A DNA stretch of 33,005 nucleotides from CAKRJP01 sp963658085 (lineage in GTDB: Bacteria > Bacillota > Clostridia > Lachnospirales > Lachnospiraceae), in the NCBI GenBank assembly GCA_963658085.1, contig CAVKOU010000026.1, positions 1-33,005 of the forward strand. The letters run 5' to 3'. This document shows, piece by piece, positions 24,191 to 32,996 of this stretch (position 1 is the first letter of the stretch; the number at the start of each line of letters is the position of its first letter). Position numbers and translations under genes: made by a program. The notes under the pieces were generated by a model. It had not been told where the DNA came from. It saw only the letters and a program-made list of their open reading frames with translations, and did not search any database.

Positions 24191-25909
24191 TTATATTTTT
24201 TTCCGAAAGTAAACATGATATGCTTCCATATCCACTGCCGGAAGGGGAATGATCTTAGTTCCTGTTGCATCTTTAAATACCATTTCTCTTCCAACGGGAC
24301 GGATTCCTTCTAACGTCGGTGCGTCAAGAAATTCTGTCTCTTCCGAAAGGGCAGCCAGGATATAGGGGCCATATGCTAAATTTACAAAGGTTTGATCGGA
24401 GGTATTATCCAGTAAGCGAACTTCCATTGGAAGTTCCAGCTGGATGATATCTCCGTTTTTTATACTTTCTATGATCAGGTATCCCTCGGGTACTTCCGTG
24501 TCTGTATAAGCATTTCCATTTACAGAGACTTTGAAATTTTTCTGTCCCCAGGACGGGATATGGATTTTTAACGTTTTGCCAGGAATATTGTGACACTGGA
24601 TTTTGATCAATCCTTCGGTATCATTGCTTTGTAAATCAATCAGTGCGTCGCCCTTCTCATCAAATAAAACAGAATCAATCAGTAAATTAATATATAGAGC
24701 CTCGTTATCATAAGCATAGATATTTTCCATATAACGAAATCGGCTTTCCATTCCGGTGCCATGACAGCAACTATTTTCTGTAAGGGAAATGTCTTTGCGC
24801 TGTCCGGGGCCAAGAGGCATAAAGTAGGTAGTTCCGCCGTCACTCTTGTGACTGCAACTGGTTAAAATATGGTTGCGGAGGGTATTATCGTAATAATCCA
24901 TCAGATCCCCATTTAAAGTATACTTAAACAGCTGTGCGGTGAGGCGAAGCATATTGTAGCTTGCACAGCTCTCTGCAGCCTTTGGAGTCAGGTAGGCACA
25001 GGTGCTATTAGGGGCATGGAACATTTCACTTTCTCCCACACCGCCGATACAGTAAGTATGGCTGCTGGTTACGATATTCCAAAAATTCTTACTGATTTCA
25101 AACCATGCTTCATCGCCGGTTACACGGTAGAGTTCCATGGCTCCCATAATCTGGGGGATATGCTGGTTGGCATGCATATCTTCTAAGGCATCGCGATTCT
25201 CACTCATAGGATCGAAGAGTTTTTTGTTTTCAAAAAGCTTTGCGGCTTTTAGGTGATTCTCTTTTCCTGTCAGTTCATAGACTTTTACCATCATTCCAAG
25301 CATACCACCGAATTCCCCGGCGATGTACATGGACCACATTTTATTTCGCTGCTCATTGGAAAGTCGGGAGAGTCGGTTGTATACCCAGTCGCCTATTTTA
25401 TCCAGCATATCTTTGGCGGTCTCATTTCCTGCAAGTACGTGACAGTCATAAAGGCCGGACATAATCTTGTCAAGGGTATAGTAGGGAGCCCAGATTTCCG
25501 GATACTTGGTATAAACTTCTAAAAGGTCAAACTGTTCTTCGGAGTAAGCACTTAAGAATCCATAATGATATTTGCCGGAATCCGCCAATGCCTGTTGGCA
25601 TTTGGAAAGCTCCTCCACCATATAATTGATTTTATGAAGAAAATTCTGCTTTCCGGTTACTGCCCACGCCAGGGCGATGGCGGAAAGATAATGTCCGGTG
25701 GTATGTCCTTTTAGCTTACAGCTTTCTTCTTCCCAACCAGTCATGGGGGAGACACCCTTGGTATCTAGCCCTGCAACTTGCCTAAAATTGTAAAGCAGTT
25801 GATCATCATCGAGGTCTAGTAGATAAGAAATCATAAGTTGCTGATATTTATAATAAAGAGTCCCTTCTTTTAAACGTACCTGGGAAAGTGGAAAATAAGA
25901 TGCTTTCAT
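24191..25909 (-). CDS. GH127-like beta-L-arabinofuranosidase (DUF1680)
   Basis: 572 residues, shorter than the bifidobacterial HypBA1 (658). The (alpha/alpha)6 catalytic domain occupies about 1-420, followed by beta-rich modules. The Cys-based active site of GH127 can be read: Glu313 and Cys315 in AESCASYN, and the double Cys381-Cys382 in CCHGTG, which correspond to the zinc ligands and nucleophile of the family. The acid/base Glu lies in GGVGESEMF (about 293-295). No signal peptide is present, so the enzyme is cytoplasmic and probably acts on imported arabino-oligosaccharides; related GH families (GH146) cannot be excluded. GGAGG lies five bases before the start. The gene is divergent from the GH36 alpha-galactosidase. 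Confidence 0.88.
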   Translation of the reverse strand: MKASYFPLSQVRLKEGTLYYKYQQLMISYLLDLDDDQLLYNFRQVAGLDTKGVSPMTGWEEESCKLKGHTTGHYLSAIALAWAVTGKQNFLHKINYMVEELSKCQQALADSGKYHYGFLSAYSEEQFDLLEVYTKYPEIWAPYYTLDKIMSGLYDCHVLAGNETAKDMLDKIGDWVYNRLSRLSNEQRNKMWSMYIAGEFGGMLGMMVKVYELTGKENHLKAAKLFENKKLFDPMSENRDALEDMHANQHIPQIMGAMELYRVTGDEAWFEISKNFWNIVTSSHTYCIGGVGESEMFHAPNSTCAYLTPKAAESCASYNMLRLTAQLFKYTLNGDLMDYYDNTLRNHILTSCSHKSDGGTTYFMPLGPGQRKDISLTENSCCHGTGMESRFRYMENIYAYDNEALYINLLIDSVLFDEKGDALIDLQSNDTEGLIKIQCHNIPGKTLKIHIPSWGQKNFKVSVNGNAYTDTEVPEGYLIIESIKNGDIIQLELPMEVRLLDNTSDQTFVNLAYGPYILAALSEETEFLDAPTLEGIRPVGREMVFKDATGTKIIPLPAVDMEAYHVYFRKKI

Positions 25910-25963
25910 AACGGCCTCCGTATTTCGTGGATTTTTATTATTATTGTATCAGAAAAATTCTTT

Positions 25964-25992
25964 TTGAATAGCATATCCTTTATGGTTATAAT
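25964..25992 (+). promoter_or_regulatory. Consensus-like promoter of the alpha-galactosidase gene
   Basis: TTGAAT (25964-25969) and TATAAT (25987-25992) are separated by exactly 17 bases, and the transcript would begin about 20 bases before the gene's start codon with AAGGAG in its short leader. This is one of the best sigma-A promoters in the window. It lies in the 111-bp divergent region with the GH127 gene. Confidence 0.75.
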
Positions 25993-26020
25993 GGGTTTAT
26001 CAAGAAAAAGGAGATCGATC

Positions 26021-28246
26021 ATGCAATTAATTACATTACACACGAAAAGAACTACCTATCAGATGAAGGTAACGGACAATCATTTTTTGCTTCATCTGTA
26101 TTATGGCCCAAAGGCAGAGGGTAGCATGGACTATCTGCTGACTTATTTTGACAGGGGATTTAGCGGAAATCCCTATGATGCGGGAGCGGACAGGAAATTT
26201 TCTCTGGATAGTCTGCCCCAGGAATATCCATGTTATGGAAATGGAGACTACAGAAGTGTGGCCTTCAATATGAAAGACAAAGATGGCATATATGGTGCAG
26301 ATCTTAGGTATGTTTCCCACAAGTTTGTACAGGGGAAATATTCGATTCCTCATCTGCCGGCTGTCTATGACGATGATGACAAGAACGTGACTTTTAATGA
26401 TGCAAATTCTGTTTCAGATATCGAAGATATTGATATTACAAAGCCTTATACAGCAGAGATTCTGCTTTGTGATGACAGGAGCAAAGTGGAAGTATGCTTA
26501 CGATATGGTGTGATGCCTGAACAGGATGTTATTACAAGAAGTGCAGTTGTTACAAACAAAGGAGATGCTGAAATCACTGTTACAAAGGCATACAGTGGAG
26601 TTCTTGATTTTGTTACAGGTGAATTTGACCTGATGCATTTTCATGGAAGACATGCCATGGAACGAATCGCAGAGCGGGTGCCGGTAACTCATTCCAACCA
26701 GAGTTTCGGAAGCAACCGTGGTACATCCAGCCATCAGCACAATCCTTTCTTCATTCTTGCGGATAAGGATACCAATGAGGATCATGGAAATTGCTATGGA
26801 ATGTCGTTACTTTACAGTGGAAACTTTAAGTTTGAGGTAGAGATGGACCAGATCAATCAGACTCGGATGCAGATGGGTCTTTTGGATGAGATGTTTGAAT
26901 ACGATCTTTCCAAGGGGGAGTCTTTGTACACGCCTGAGGTGGCCATGGCATTTTCAGAGGAAGGTCTTACAGGACTTTCCCATATCTATCATAAGCTTAT
27001 TCGAAACAATATTTGCAGAGGAGAGTATAAGCTTAAGAGAAGACCGATCCTGATCAATAACTGGGAAGCTACTTACATGAAATTTGATGGTAAGAAGATC
27101 ATAGATATTGCCAGGGAAGCGAAAGAGCTGGGCGTTGAGATGATGGTGCTTGACGATGGATGGTTTGGAAGCCGAAATTCCGACAACAGCGGTCTGGGAG
27201 ATTGGGTTGTAAATGAAGAGAAAATGGGTGGAACTCTGGCTGATGTCTCCAAAGAGATTCATGACATGGATATGAAATTTGGTTTATGGATCGAGCCTGA
27301 AATGGTAAATGAGGACAGTGATCTTTATAGAACACATCCGGATTGGGCATTTATAATCCCGGGCAGAAAACCGGTGAGAGCAAGAAATCAGCTGGTGCTT
27401 GATTTTTCCAGAAAAGAAGTGGTGGATTATATTTTTGAATCCATTGAAAAAGTAGTGGATACCCTGCAAATCGAATATATCAAGATGGATATGAATCGCA
27501 GTATATGCGATGTATATACCGCGGTAGAAGGCCGTCAAAATTATGGAAAGATTATGTATGACTACGTTCTTGGGGTCTACGATTTCCTGGATCGGATGAT
27601 GGCGCGCTACCCACATCTTATCATCGAAGGATGCAGCGGTGGCGGCGGAAGATTTGATGCCGGAATGCTCTATTATACACCACAGATCTGGTGCAGTGAT
27701 GACACGGATGCCATAGAGAGAATTACGATTCAGCATGGAACCTCTTTTGGATATCCGATCTCAACAGTTGGATCTCATGTATCTGCTGTTCCGAATCATC
27801 AGACAGGAAGAAAGACTTCCATGAATACCAGAGGCGTTGTGGCAATGGCAGGAAGCTTCGGATATGAGCTGGATCTGAATCTTATTTCTGATGAGGAAAA
27901 AGAGCAGGTAAAAGAGCAGATTGAAGATTTCAAAAAATACTGGGAGCTGATCCACAACGGAGATTACTATCGCATAACGGATGTGGAACATAATACAGAG
28001 GTTGCAGCCTGGGAATTTGTCAAAGCAGATAAAAGTGAGTGCCTGCTTAATATCGTAACTCTTACAACCCATGGCAACGCCCCGGTAAATTATGTAAAAT
28101 GCAAGGGTCTTTCACCGGAAAAGACTTATATCTGTGAGCAGACGAAGATGAAATATTCAGGAAGTGCACTTATGAGCATTGGAATACCGGTACCAACGGT
28201 GCTTGGAGAGTATCAAGCATGGCAGATGCATTTTGTAGAAGCATAA
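26021..28246 (+). CDS. GH36 alpha-galactosidase
   Basis: 741 residues, the length of the tetrameric bacterial GH36 enzymes such as AgaA. The ATG at 26021 is chosen because AAGGAG lies seven bases upstream; a frame from 25964 would begin inside the promoter. The N-terminal beta-supersandwich (about 1-320) precedes the TIM barrel, starting with the RPILINNWEATYMKFD region. The nucleophile is Asp490 in YIKMDMNR and the acid/base Asp560 in CSDDTDA; their 70-residue spacing equals that of AgaA (Asp478, Asp548). GCSGGGGRFD between them is a further family motif. It has no signal peptide and would cleave imported raffinose-type sugars in the cytoplasm. No sugar transporter is adjacent. Confidence 0.94.
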   Translation: MQLITLHTKRTTYQMKVTDNHFLLHLYYGPKAEGSMDYLLTYFDRGFSGNPYDAGADRKFSLDSLPQEYPCYGNGDYRSVAFNMKDKDGIYGADLRYVSHKFVQGKYSIPHLPAVYDDDDKNVTFNDANSVSDIEDIDITKPYTAEILLCDDRSKVEVCLRYGVMPEQDVITRSAVVTNKGDAEITVTKAYSGVLDFVTGEFDLMHFHGRHAMERIAERVPVTHSNQSFGSNRGTSSHQHNPFFILADKDTNEDHGNCYGMSLLYSGNFKFEVEMDQINQTRMQMGLLDEMFEYDLSKGESLYTPEVAMAFSEEGLTGLSHIYHKLIRNNICRGEYKLKRRPILINNWEATYMKFDGKKIIDIAREAKELGVEMMVLDDGWFGSRNSDNSGLGDWVVNEEKMGGTLADVSKEIHDMDMKFGLWIEPEMVNEDSDLYRTHPDWAFIIPGRKPVRARNQLVLDFSRKEVVDYIFESIEKVVDTLQIEYIKMDMNRSICDVYTAVEGRQNYGKIMYDYVLGVYDFLDRMMARYPHLIIEGCSGGGGRFDAGMLYYTPQIWCSDDTDAIERITIQHGTSFGYPISTVGSHVSAVPNHQTGRKTSMNTRGVVAMAGSFGYELDLNLISDEEKEQVKEQIEDFKKYWELIHNGDYYRITDVEHNTEVAAWEFVKADKSECLLNIVTLTTHGNAPVNYVKCKGLSPEKTYICEQTKMKYSGSALMSIGIPVPTVLGEYQAWQMHFVEA

Positions 28247-28292
28247 AAGAATAGAAAACTAGAAGAATAGAAAAATAGAAGCATAGAAGCAT
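28247..28292 (+). repeat. Degenerate AGAATAGAAA/ATAGAAGC repeat tract
   Basis: Directly after the alpha-galactosidase stop codon come tandem, imperfect purine-rich units: AGAATAGAAAACT, AGAAGAATAGAAAA, ATAGAAGC, ATAGAAGC. The last coding bases (GTAGAAGCATAA) resemble the final units, so the tract may have grown by duplication of the 3' end of the gene. It recalls the AGATARA tract after the MetE-like gene. Confidence 0.65.
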
Positions 28293-28328
28293 CTTGATAT
28301 GCTGATTGATAAAAATAAAAAACTGTAA

Positions 28329-28378
28329 TACAAAAGGCCTAGAAGGGAGTATATCAAACTCCCTCCGGGCCTTTTGTA
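28329..28378. terminator. Strong bidirectional terminator
   Basis: TACAAAAGGCC (28329-28339) pairs with GGCCTTTTGTA (28368-28378), and inside it AGGGAGT (28344-28350) pairs with ACTCCCT (28358-28364). T-rich sequence follows on the minus strand, and the TTTT of the stem serves on the plus strand. It ends the alpha-galactosidase gene and the convergent VOC/MBL unit. Confidence 0.88.
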
Positions 28379-28400
28379 CGTATGCTATGGAAAACATTTA

Positions 28401-28766
28401 TTATGCAGGAACAACCTCCAACCAGTAGCCATCCGGATCCTGGATAAAGTAGATACCCATATCTGGATTTTCGAAGCAGATGCAGCCCATTTTTTCATGT
28501 AATTCATGAGCGGCTTCCATATCTTCGGTCTTAAATGCCAGATGGAATTCTTCATCTCCCAGATTGTAAGGCTCTGTGCGGTCTTTTAGCCAGGTGAGTT
28601 CCAACTCGAAATCTGTCTCATCATTGCCCATGTAGACGATGATAAAGGAACCGTCGGATGCTTCCTTGCGGCGAAGCTCGTGAAGCCCAAGGGCTGTTTC
28701 ATAGAAGTTCATAGAACGTTCCAGATCAAGGACATTGTAGTTTTCGTGGCACATTGTAAATTTCAT
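28401..28766 (-). CDS. VOC-family (glyoxalase I-like) protein
   Basis: 121 residues from the ATG at 28766, which has AAGGAGG eight bases upstream; a longer frame to 28784 includes the ribosome site itself. The vicinal-oxygen-chelate fold is visible as two babbbb halves, with possible metal ligands in the canonical order: His in MCHENYNVLD, Glu in FELELTWL, His in EEFHLAFKT and Glu in YWLEVVPA. DPDGYWLEVV is the classical family ending. All four ligands being present favours lactoylglutathione lyase-type activity on methylglyoxal adducts, though the thiol cofactor in these anaerobes is uncertain. It is 41 bases downstream of the MBL gene on the same strand. Confidence 0.88.
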   Translation of the reverse strand: MKFTMCHENYNVLDLERSMNFYETALGLHELRRKEASDGSFIIVYMGNDETDFELELTWLKDRTEPYNLGDEEFHLAFKTEDMEAAHELHEKMGCICFENPDMGIYFIQDPDGYWLEVVPA

Positions 28767-28807
28767 GATAAAATCCTCCTTCATGTGAGTGGGTGAATAA
28801 GTATTAA

Positions 28808-29548
28808 CTAGTGTATCGTTTCATCGGAAATCGTTAAACGATCGCCATCCTGTTTGATACGGTGGAAAGTGGTTCCTTCCGGCACCGCATTTTCCGACAA
28901 ATATTTGTCTATGATAGAAAAATCATCCCAGAAATGCATAGGGAATACATGCTGGATCTTTACATGGGAGAGCAGGTAGTTCATTCCCATGGCATAATCC
29001 GATTCCTGACGGGGATCTAAGGGGGTAAAAGCCAGAAATAATGGCTTATCCTTAAGATATTCAATTTCTTTTTTATAATCCTCAGCCATCTTGCGATTGT
29101 CGCCTTCCGGTTCTCCGGGCCAGGTCCACCAGTGAAGATCACCGGCATGATAGACATAGCGATCCTGATAGTGAATTAGAAAGGCACAGCCGCAGTCCGT
29201 GGAGTGCAGTGTGTGAATTACAAGTGGTTGTCCGGTTTTATCCGCCAATGTAGTGTCGCTATAGGTGGGAAGAAAAGTAACCTCCGGAAGAGAAAATTCG
29301 CTGTATTTTTCTGTACGCTTAAATGCATGTTTGATCTCGTTTGCAAAGAGATAGTGTACCTGTGGGTGATTGGCAAACAGCTTAAAAATCTCCGGATTAT
29401 AGTGATCCGAGTGGCTGTGACTGCAAAACACAAAGAGCTCTTTGTGTGGATCAAGAGGGGGAATGTTTCCCTTGTAATAATCAAACAACCAGTAGCAGTG
29501 CTCCCATTCCAGGAGAAAGCCGCTATGGTTTATGTAAGTGATTTCCAT
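28808..29548 (-). CDS. MBL-fold metallohydrolase
   Basis: 246 residues. The metallo-beta-lactamase motif HSHSDHY starts near residue 44, and additional metal-binding positions are likely at His in HTLHSTDCG, Asp in YHAGDLHWWTW and His in FPMHFWDD. This arrangement is like the UlaG/YtnP-type single-domain hydrolases. There is no signal peptide, and no lactone or RNA-binding module indicates the substrate. AAAGGA lies nine bases before the ATG. It is probably co-transcribed with the VOC gene. Confidence 0.86.
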   Translation of the reverse strand: MEITYINHSGFLLEWEHCYWLFDYYKGNIPPLDPHKELFVFCSHSHSDHYNPEIFKLFANHPQVHYLFANEIKHAFKRTEKYSEFSLPEVTFLPTYSDTTLADKTGQPLVIHTLHSTDCGCAFLIHYQDRYVYHAGDLHWWTWPGEPEGDNRKMAEDYKKEIEYLKDKPLFLAFTPLDPRQESDYAMGMNYLLSHVKIQHVFPMHFWDDFSIIDKYLSENAVPEGTTFHRIKQDGDRLTISDETIH

Positions 29549-29726
29549 AAGGTATGTCCTTTCAACTATTGAAGAAATAAAGGAGTACAGGTAATATCTG
29601 AATCCTTGAATTCCTTGAATTACAGTCTTGACTATGCAAAGTATTGTACAGGATTTATAATAAAAAAAGCAACCTATATTATGTTAAAGATATGGGGAAA
29701 GGTAGGATTATTTGCAGGAGGCAGAC

Positions 29727-32408
29727 ATGGAACATTTGCGTTGCGTGGTTGAGAGAATTACATATCAGAATGCAGAAAATGGATATACGGTTTTAAAATG
29801 TGCTGTGAAAAATTATACAGACCTTGTGACGGTGGTTGGCACTATGCCGGATACCCATGTGGGCTCTGTTTTGTCTCTGGAGGGCATGTGGAAGATGGAT
29901 GCCAAATATGGACGGCAGTTTTCCGTGGAGAAGTTTGAAGAGACTTTGCCTGCCACGGTATATGGGATAGAAAAATATCTGGGTTCCGGTTTGGTAAAAG
30001 GAGTTGGACCTAAATTTGCCAAAAGAATTGTAGAAAAATTTGGAAAGGACACCCTGGATGTTATTGAGGAGTCGCCGGATGAACTTCTTAAAGTGCCGGG
30101 GATAGGGAAGGTCCGGGTGGACCGGATTAAAACAAGCTGGCAGGAACAAAAAGAAATTAAAAACATCATGCTGTTTCTGCAGAGCCATGAGGTCAGCACT
30201 TCCCATGCCACAAAGATTTTTAAGACCTACGGCAGTGAGAGTATTGCTATTGTTCAGGAGAATCCTTACCGTCTTGCGGAGGATATCTGGGGAATTGGAT
30301 TTAAGACTGCAGATTCCATTGCACAGAAGATGGGCATTGATAAAGATAAATTTGTCCGATTGCGCAGTGGTATTTTTTATACATTGAATCGACTGGCGGA
30401 AGATGGGCATTGCTATGCCACAAGAGAGCAGCTGGTGGGAAAAGCGAAGGAACTGCTGGAGGTGGAAGAGCCGGAACTTGAAATTACATTAGACGAGATG
30501 ATCCGCACCAATGATGTGATCCGGGATCAAGGGAGAGACCGAGATGATCAAGACAAAAATCAGGAAGGAATTTATCTTCCACCGTATTATTTTTCGGAAA
30601 GCGGATGTGCAAAGCGCCTGTTGAAGCTTATGTCCTGCGAAAAGAAGAAATCCGAGGATGTGGAAGCGATTTTAAAGAAGGTAGCCGCATCTTCAGACAT
30701 TACTTATGACGAGATCCAGTGGCAGGCGGTAAAGACGGCCATTTCATCGAAAGTCATGGTTCTTACAGGCGGTCCGGGAACGGGAAAGACCACAACAACC
30801 TTGGGAATTATTTCCGCATACAAACAGGCAGGCTGTGAGATTGTCTTAGCTGCTCCTACGGGAAGAGCCGCAAAGAGAATGTCGGAGGCAACCGGCATGG
30901 AAGCGAAAACCATTCACAGGTTATTGGAATATAAGCCGCCGGAGGGATATCAAAAGAATGAAGAGCATCCGATCGAAGGGGATGTGTTGATTTTAGATGA
31001 ATGTTCTATGATCGATATTATGCTGATGTATAACCTTCTAAAGGCTTTGCCTCAAAAGATGTCTCTGATTCTTGTGGGGGATATCGATCAGCTTCCCAGT
31101 GTGGGAGCGGGAAATGTCTTAAGAGACATTATTGATTCCGGCAGTGTTCCTGTGGTGCGCCTGACCAGAATCTTTCGTCAGGCCCAGGGAAGCAGAATCA
31201 TTATGAATGCTCACCGGATCAATAAAGGGGAAAGTATTGATATGAGAGGCGGGAAGGATTCAGATTTTTTCTTTGCTACCAAAGAGAGCAACAAGGATGT
31301 GGTGGATACCATTGTTCAGTATTGTAAGACCAACTTGCCGAGATATTATCATGTGGATCCTCTGCAGGATATCCAGGTGCTGACTCCCATGCAGAGAGGG
31401 GAGTGTGGCGCTGTGAATCTGAATCAGGTGCTGCAGGAGGCCATGAATCCTTCAAAGATTTTTCTGCGGAAGGGTGGAACTCAGTACCGCCTGAAGGATA
31501 AGGTCATGCAGATTCGAAATGACTATGACAAGGAAGTATTTAACGGGGATATCGGAACCATCACGAAAGTGGACATGGAAGAGCGGGAACTGACGGTGCT
31601 CTTTGACGAGAGAGAAGTGGTCTATGACGTGACGGAGCTAGATGAGCTGGCTCTTGCTTATGCGGTAACTATCCATAAATCCCAGGGAAGTGAATATCCT
31701 ATCGTTGTCATGCCATTTACCATGAGTCATTATGTTATGCTGCAGAGAAATCTACTTTACACAGGGGTGACCAGAGCGAAGAAGATTCTGGTTTTGGTTG
31801 GAGAGAAAAGAGCTGTCTACTATGCCATAAAAAATGAAACTACTACCGGAAGAAATACCTGTCTTGCAAGACGATTGCGACCAGAAAGCAAAGAAGCACA
31901 GGAGGTAATAAAGGAGCTTCTAAAAGATGTGGACGGAGCAGGGAATGAGAATGGAAGTGACAGCAATCATGGGGCAATCACTCAGCAGAAAAAGGAAAAA
32001 ATGATCGTCTACAAGGGTAGTATACAGCCGTCTATGATCAGTGAAACACCGGCAGTTTATACAGGGAATTTGTGGAAACGTCTGTCCCAGTCCAAGTTTA
32101 GAAGTAGCTTTTCTCTGAAAGCAAATGACAGAAGTTATGTTTCTGAAAAGGGTATGGAGAAAGTACGGGAGCATGCTTATGATTTTATCAAAAAACGTCT
32201 TGCACCGGCAAATATATCAAATGACGGAAAACAGACACCTATGAGAGGACATCCGGTTTTTGTAGCACAGCATGCCACAGCCACTTGCTGTCGGGGATGT
32301 TTAGAAAAATGGCATCGTATACCGAAAGGACGGGAGCTGACAGACGGGGAACAGGAGTATGTTGTCAGTGTAATCATGGAATGGATTCATAGGGAAATGC
32401 ATGAGTAG
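29727..32408 (+). CDS. recD2: RecD2 helicase with C-terminal DUF4186 domain
   Basis: 893 residues from the ATG at 29727 (AGGAGG five bases upstream). Residues 1 to about 720 form a full RecD2 (RecD-like, 5'-3' SF1B helicase): N-terminal OB-like region, helix-hairpin-helix motifs (GSGLVKGVGPKFAKRI and LKVPGIGKVRVDRI), Walker A GGPGTGKT at 348-355, Walker B Asp424-Glu425, and the C-terminal motifs AVTIHKSQGSEYP and YTGVTRAKK. After a low-complexity polar linker (about 720-780), residues 780-893 make up an entire DUF4186 protein (LWKRLSQSKFRS...), with TPMRGHPVFVAQHATATCC and Cys854, Cys855, Cys858 and His849 as likely metal ligands. DUF4186 is usually a separate protein of about 110 residues. 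RecD2 acts in replication-fork and mismatch repair; the added domain has no known function. No frameshift or internal start break was seen. Confidence 0.93.
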   Translation: MEHLRCVVERITYQNAENGYTVLKCAVKNYTDLVTVVGTMPDTHVGSVLSLEGMWKMDAKYGRQFSVEKFEETLPATVYGIEKYLGSGLVKGVGPKFAKRIVEKFGKDTLDVIEESPDELLKVPGIGKVRVDRIKTSWQEQKEIKNIMLFLQSHEVSTSHATKIFKTYGSESIAIVQENPYRLAEDIWGIGFKTADSIAQKMGIDKDKFVRLRSGIFYTLNRLAEDGHCYATREQLVGKAKELLEVEEPELEITLDEMIRTNDVIRDQGRDRDDQDKNQEGIYLPPYYFSESGCAKRLLKLMSCEKKKSEDVEAILKKVAASSDITYDEIQWQAVKTAISSKVMVLTGGPGTGKTTTTLGIISAYKQAGCEIVLAAPTGRAAKRMSEATGMEAKTIHRLLEYKPPEGYQKNEEHPIEGDVLILDECSMIDIMLMYNLLKALPQKMSLILVGDIDQLPSVGAGNVLRDIIDSGSVPVVRLTRIFRQAQGSRIIMNAHRINKGESIDMRGGKDSDFFFATKESNKDVVDTIVQYCKTNLPRYYHVDPLQDIQVLTPMQRGECGAVNLNQVLQEAMNPSKIFLRKGGTQYRLKDKVMQIRNDYDKEVFNGDIGTITKVDMEERELTVLFDEREVVYDVTELDELALAYAVTIHKSQGSEYPIVVMPFTMSHYVMLQRNLLYTGVTRAKKILVLVGEKRAVYYAIKNETTTGRNTCLARRLRPESKEAQEVIKELLKDVDGAGNENGSDSNHGAITQQKKEKMIVYKGSIQPSMISETPAVYTGNLWKRLSQSKFRSSFSLKANDRSYVSEKGMEKVREHAYDFIKKRLAPANISNDGKQTPMRGHPVFVAQHATATCCRGCLEKWHRIPKGRELTDGEQEYVVSVIMEWIHREMHE

Positions 32409-32446
32409 TTATCTGAATCCAGGAAATAAAGGATTTATCAGCTTAT

Positions 32447-32498
32447 CCTGAGACAAAATGTCAACAACTTTTTAGTATTTTCCCAAAACAATCTCAGG
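32447..32498. other. Inverted repeat near the edge of foreign DNA
   Basis: CCTGAGA (32447-32453) and TCTCAGG (32492-32498) enclose 38 bases in the 112-bp gap between recD2 and the CHC2/TnpW ORF. G+C content rises visibly just to the right. It could be a terminator for both converging genes or part of an attachment site; I cannot decide. Confidence 0.3.
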
Positions 32499-32520
32499 TA
32501 AGTGCACCAGTACCCTGCGA

Positions 32521-32889
32521 TCAACCCGCCATGCCAGCCAGATCCGCCAGGATGACGCGCTCCATCTTGCTATCCACGCTCTCTCTGGCGTCCTCATTGA
32601 AGTGAATCAGCACCGTGTAAGTTCGCCCTCCAACGTTGCACACGATGCTTGCAGGTCTCTTCTCGGACTGATCCGCTTGCACCATGCTTTCCACTTGTGC
32701 TGTGAAGTCGATTACATCCCCATCCGCCTGACAGCCAAAGCAGTGAAACCGCCTGTCTACCTTCATGCTGGGGTTCTTGTCCCTGTGAAACGGACAACAG
32801 GCCATGCCGTTACGCCTGACCTGAATGCCGTACATTTCAGCAGCCTGCCGTGTGGTTATGCTGTCTTTCACATCTTCAAAAATATTCAT
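32521..32889 (-). CDS. CHC2 zinc-finger / TnpW-like chimeric protein
   Basis: 122 residues from the ATG at 32889, chosen for AAGAGG eight bases upstream. Residues 1-64 are a primase-type CHC2 zinc finger: helix with TTRQAAEMYGI, then CCPFH, NPSMKV, FHCFGC and DGDVIDFTA, with ligands Cys32, His35, Cys50 and Cys53. Instead of continuing as in CHC2 proteins, it turns into about 45 residues (RPASIVCNVGGRTYTVLIHF onward) that resemble TnpW of Tn4451/Tn1549-type elements. An internal Met69 marks where a separate TnpW could begin. The DNA is richer in G+C than the rest of the window. It is probably part of an integrative element or its remnant, formed by an internal deletion. Confidence 0.75.
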   Translation of the reverse strand: MNIFEDVKDSITTRQAAEMYGIQVRRNGMACCPFHRDKNPSMKVDRRFHCFGCQADGDVIDFTAQVESMVQADQSEKRPASIVCNVGGRTYTVLIHFNEDARESVDSKMERVILADLAGMAG

Positions 32890-32933
32890 TATCATCACCT
32901 CTTAATTTTTTCATACTTTTTCCATCTAATGAG

Positions 32934-32973
32934 TTGATATTGCACTGCAAAATGGATATAATATAAGTGCAAT
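32934..32973 (+). promoter_or_regulatory. Strong promoter embedded in an operator-like palindrome
   Basis: TTGATA (32934-32939) and TATAAT (32957-32962) are 17 bases apart. ATTGCACT (32939-32946) and its exact inverse AGTGCAAT (32966-32973) flank the -10 region, so a dimeric repressor could bind across the promoter. AAAGGAG follows at 32981-32987 ahead of the ATG at 32997. Confidence 0.7.
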
Positions 32974-32996
32974 CGTCATGAAAGGAGTTGATCATT

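Noticed and set aside
29549..29726. Promoter TTGACT/TATAAT before recD2
   Set aside because: TTGACT and TATAAT occur but are 22 bases apart, too far for a normal sigma-A promoter; not annotated.
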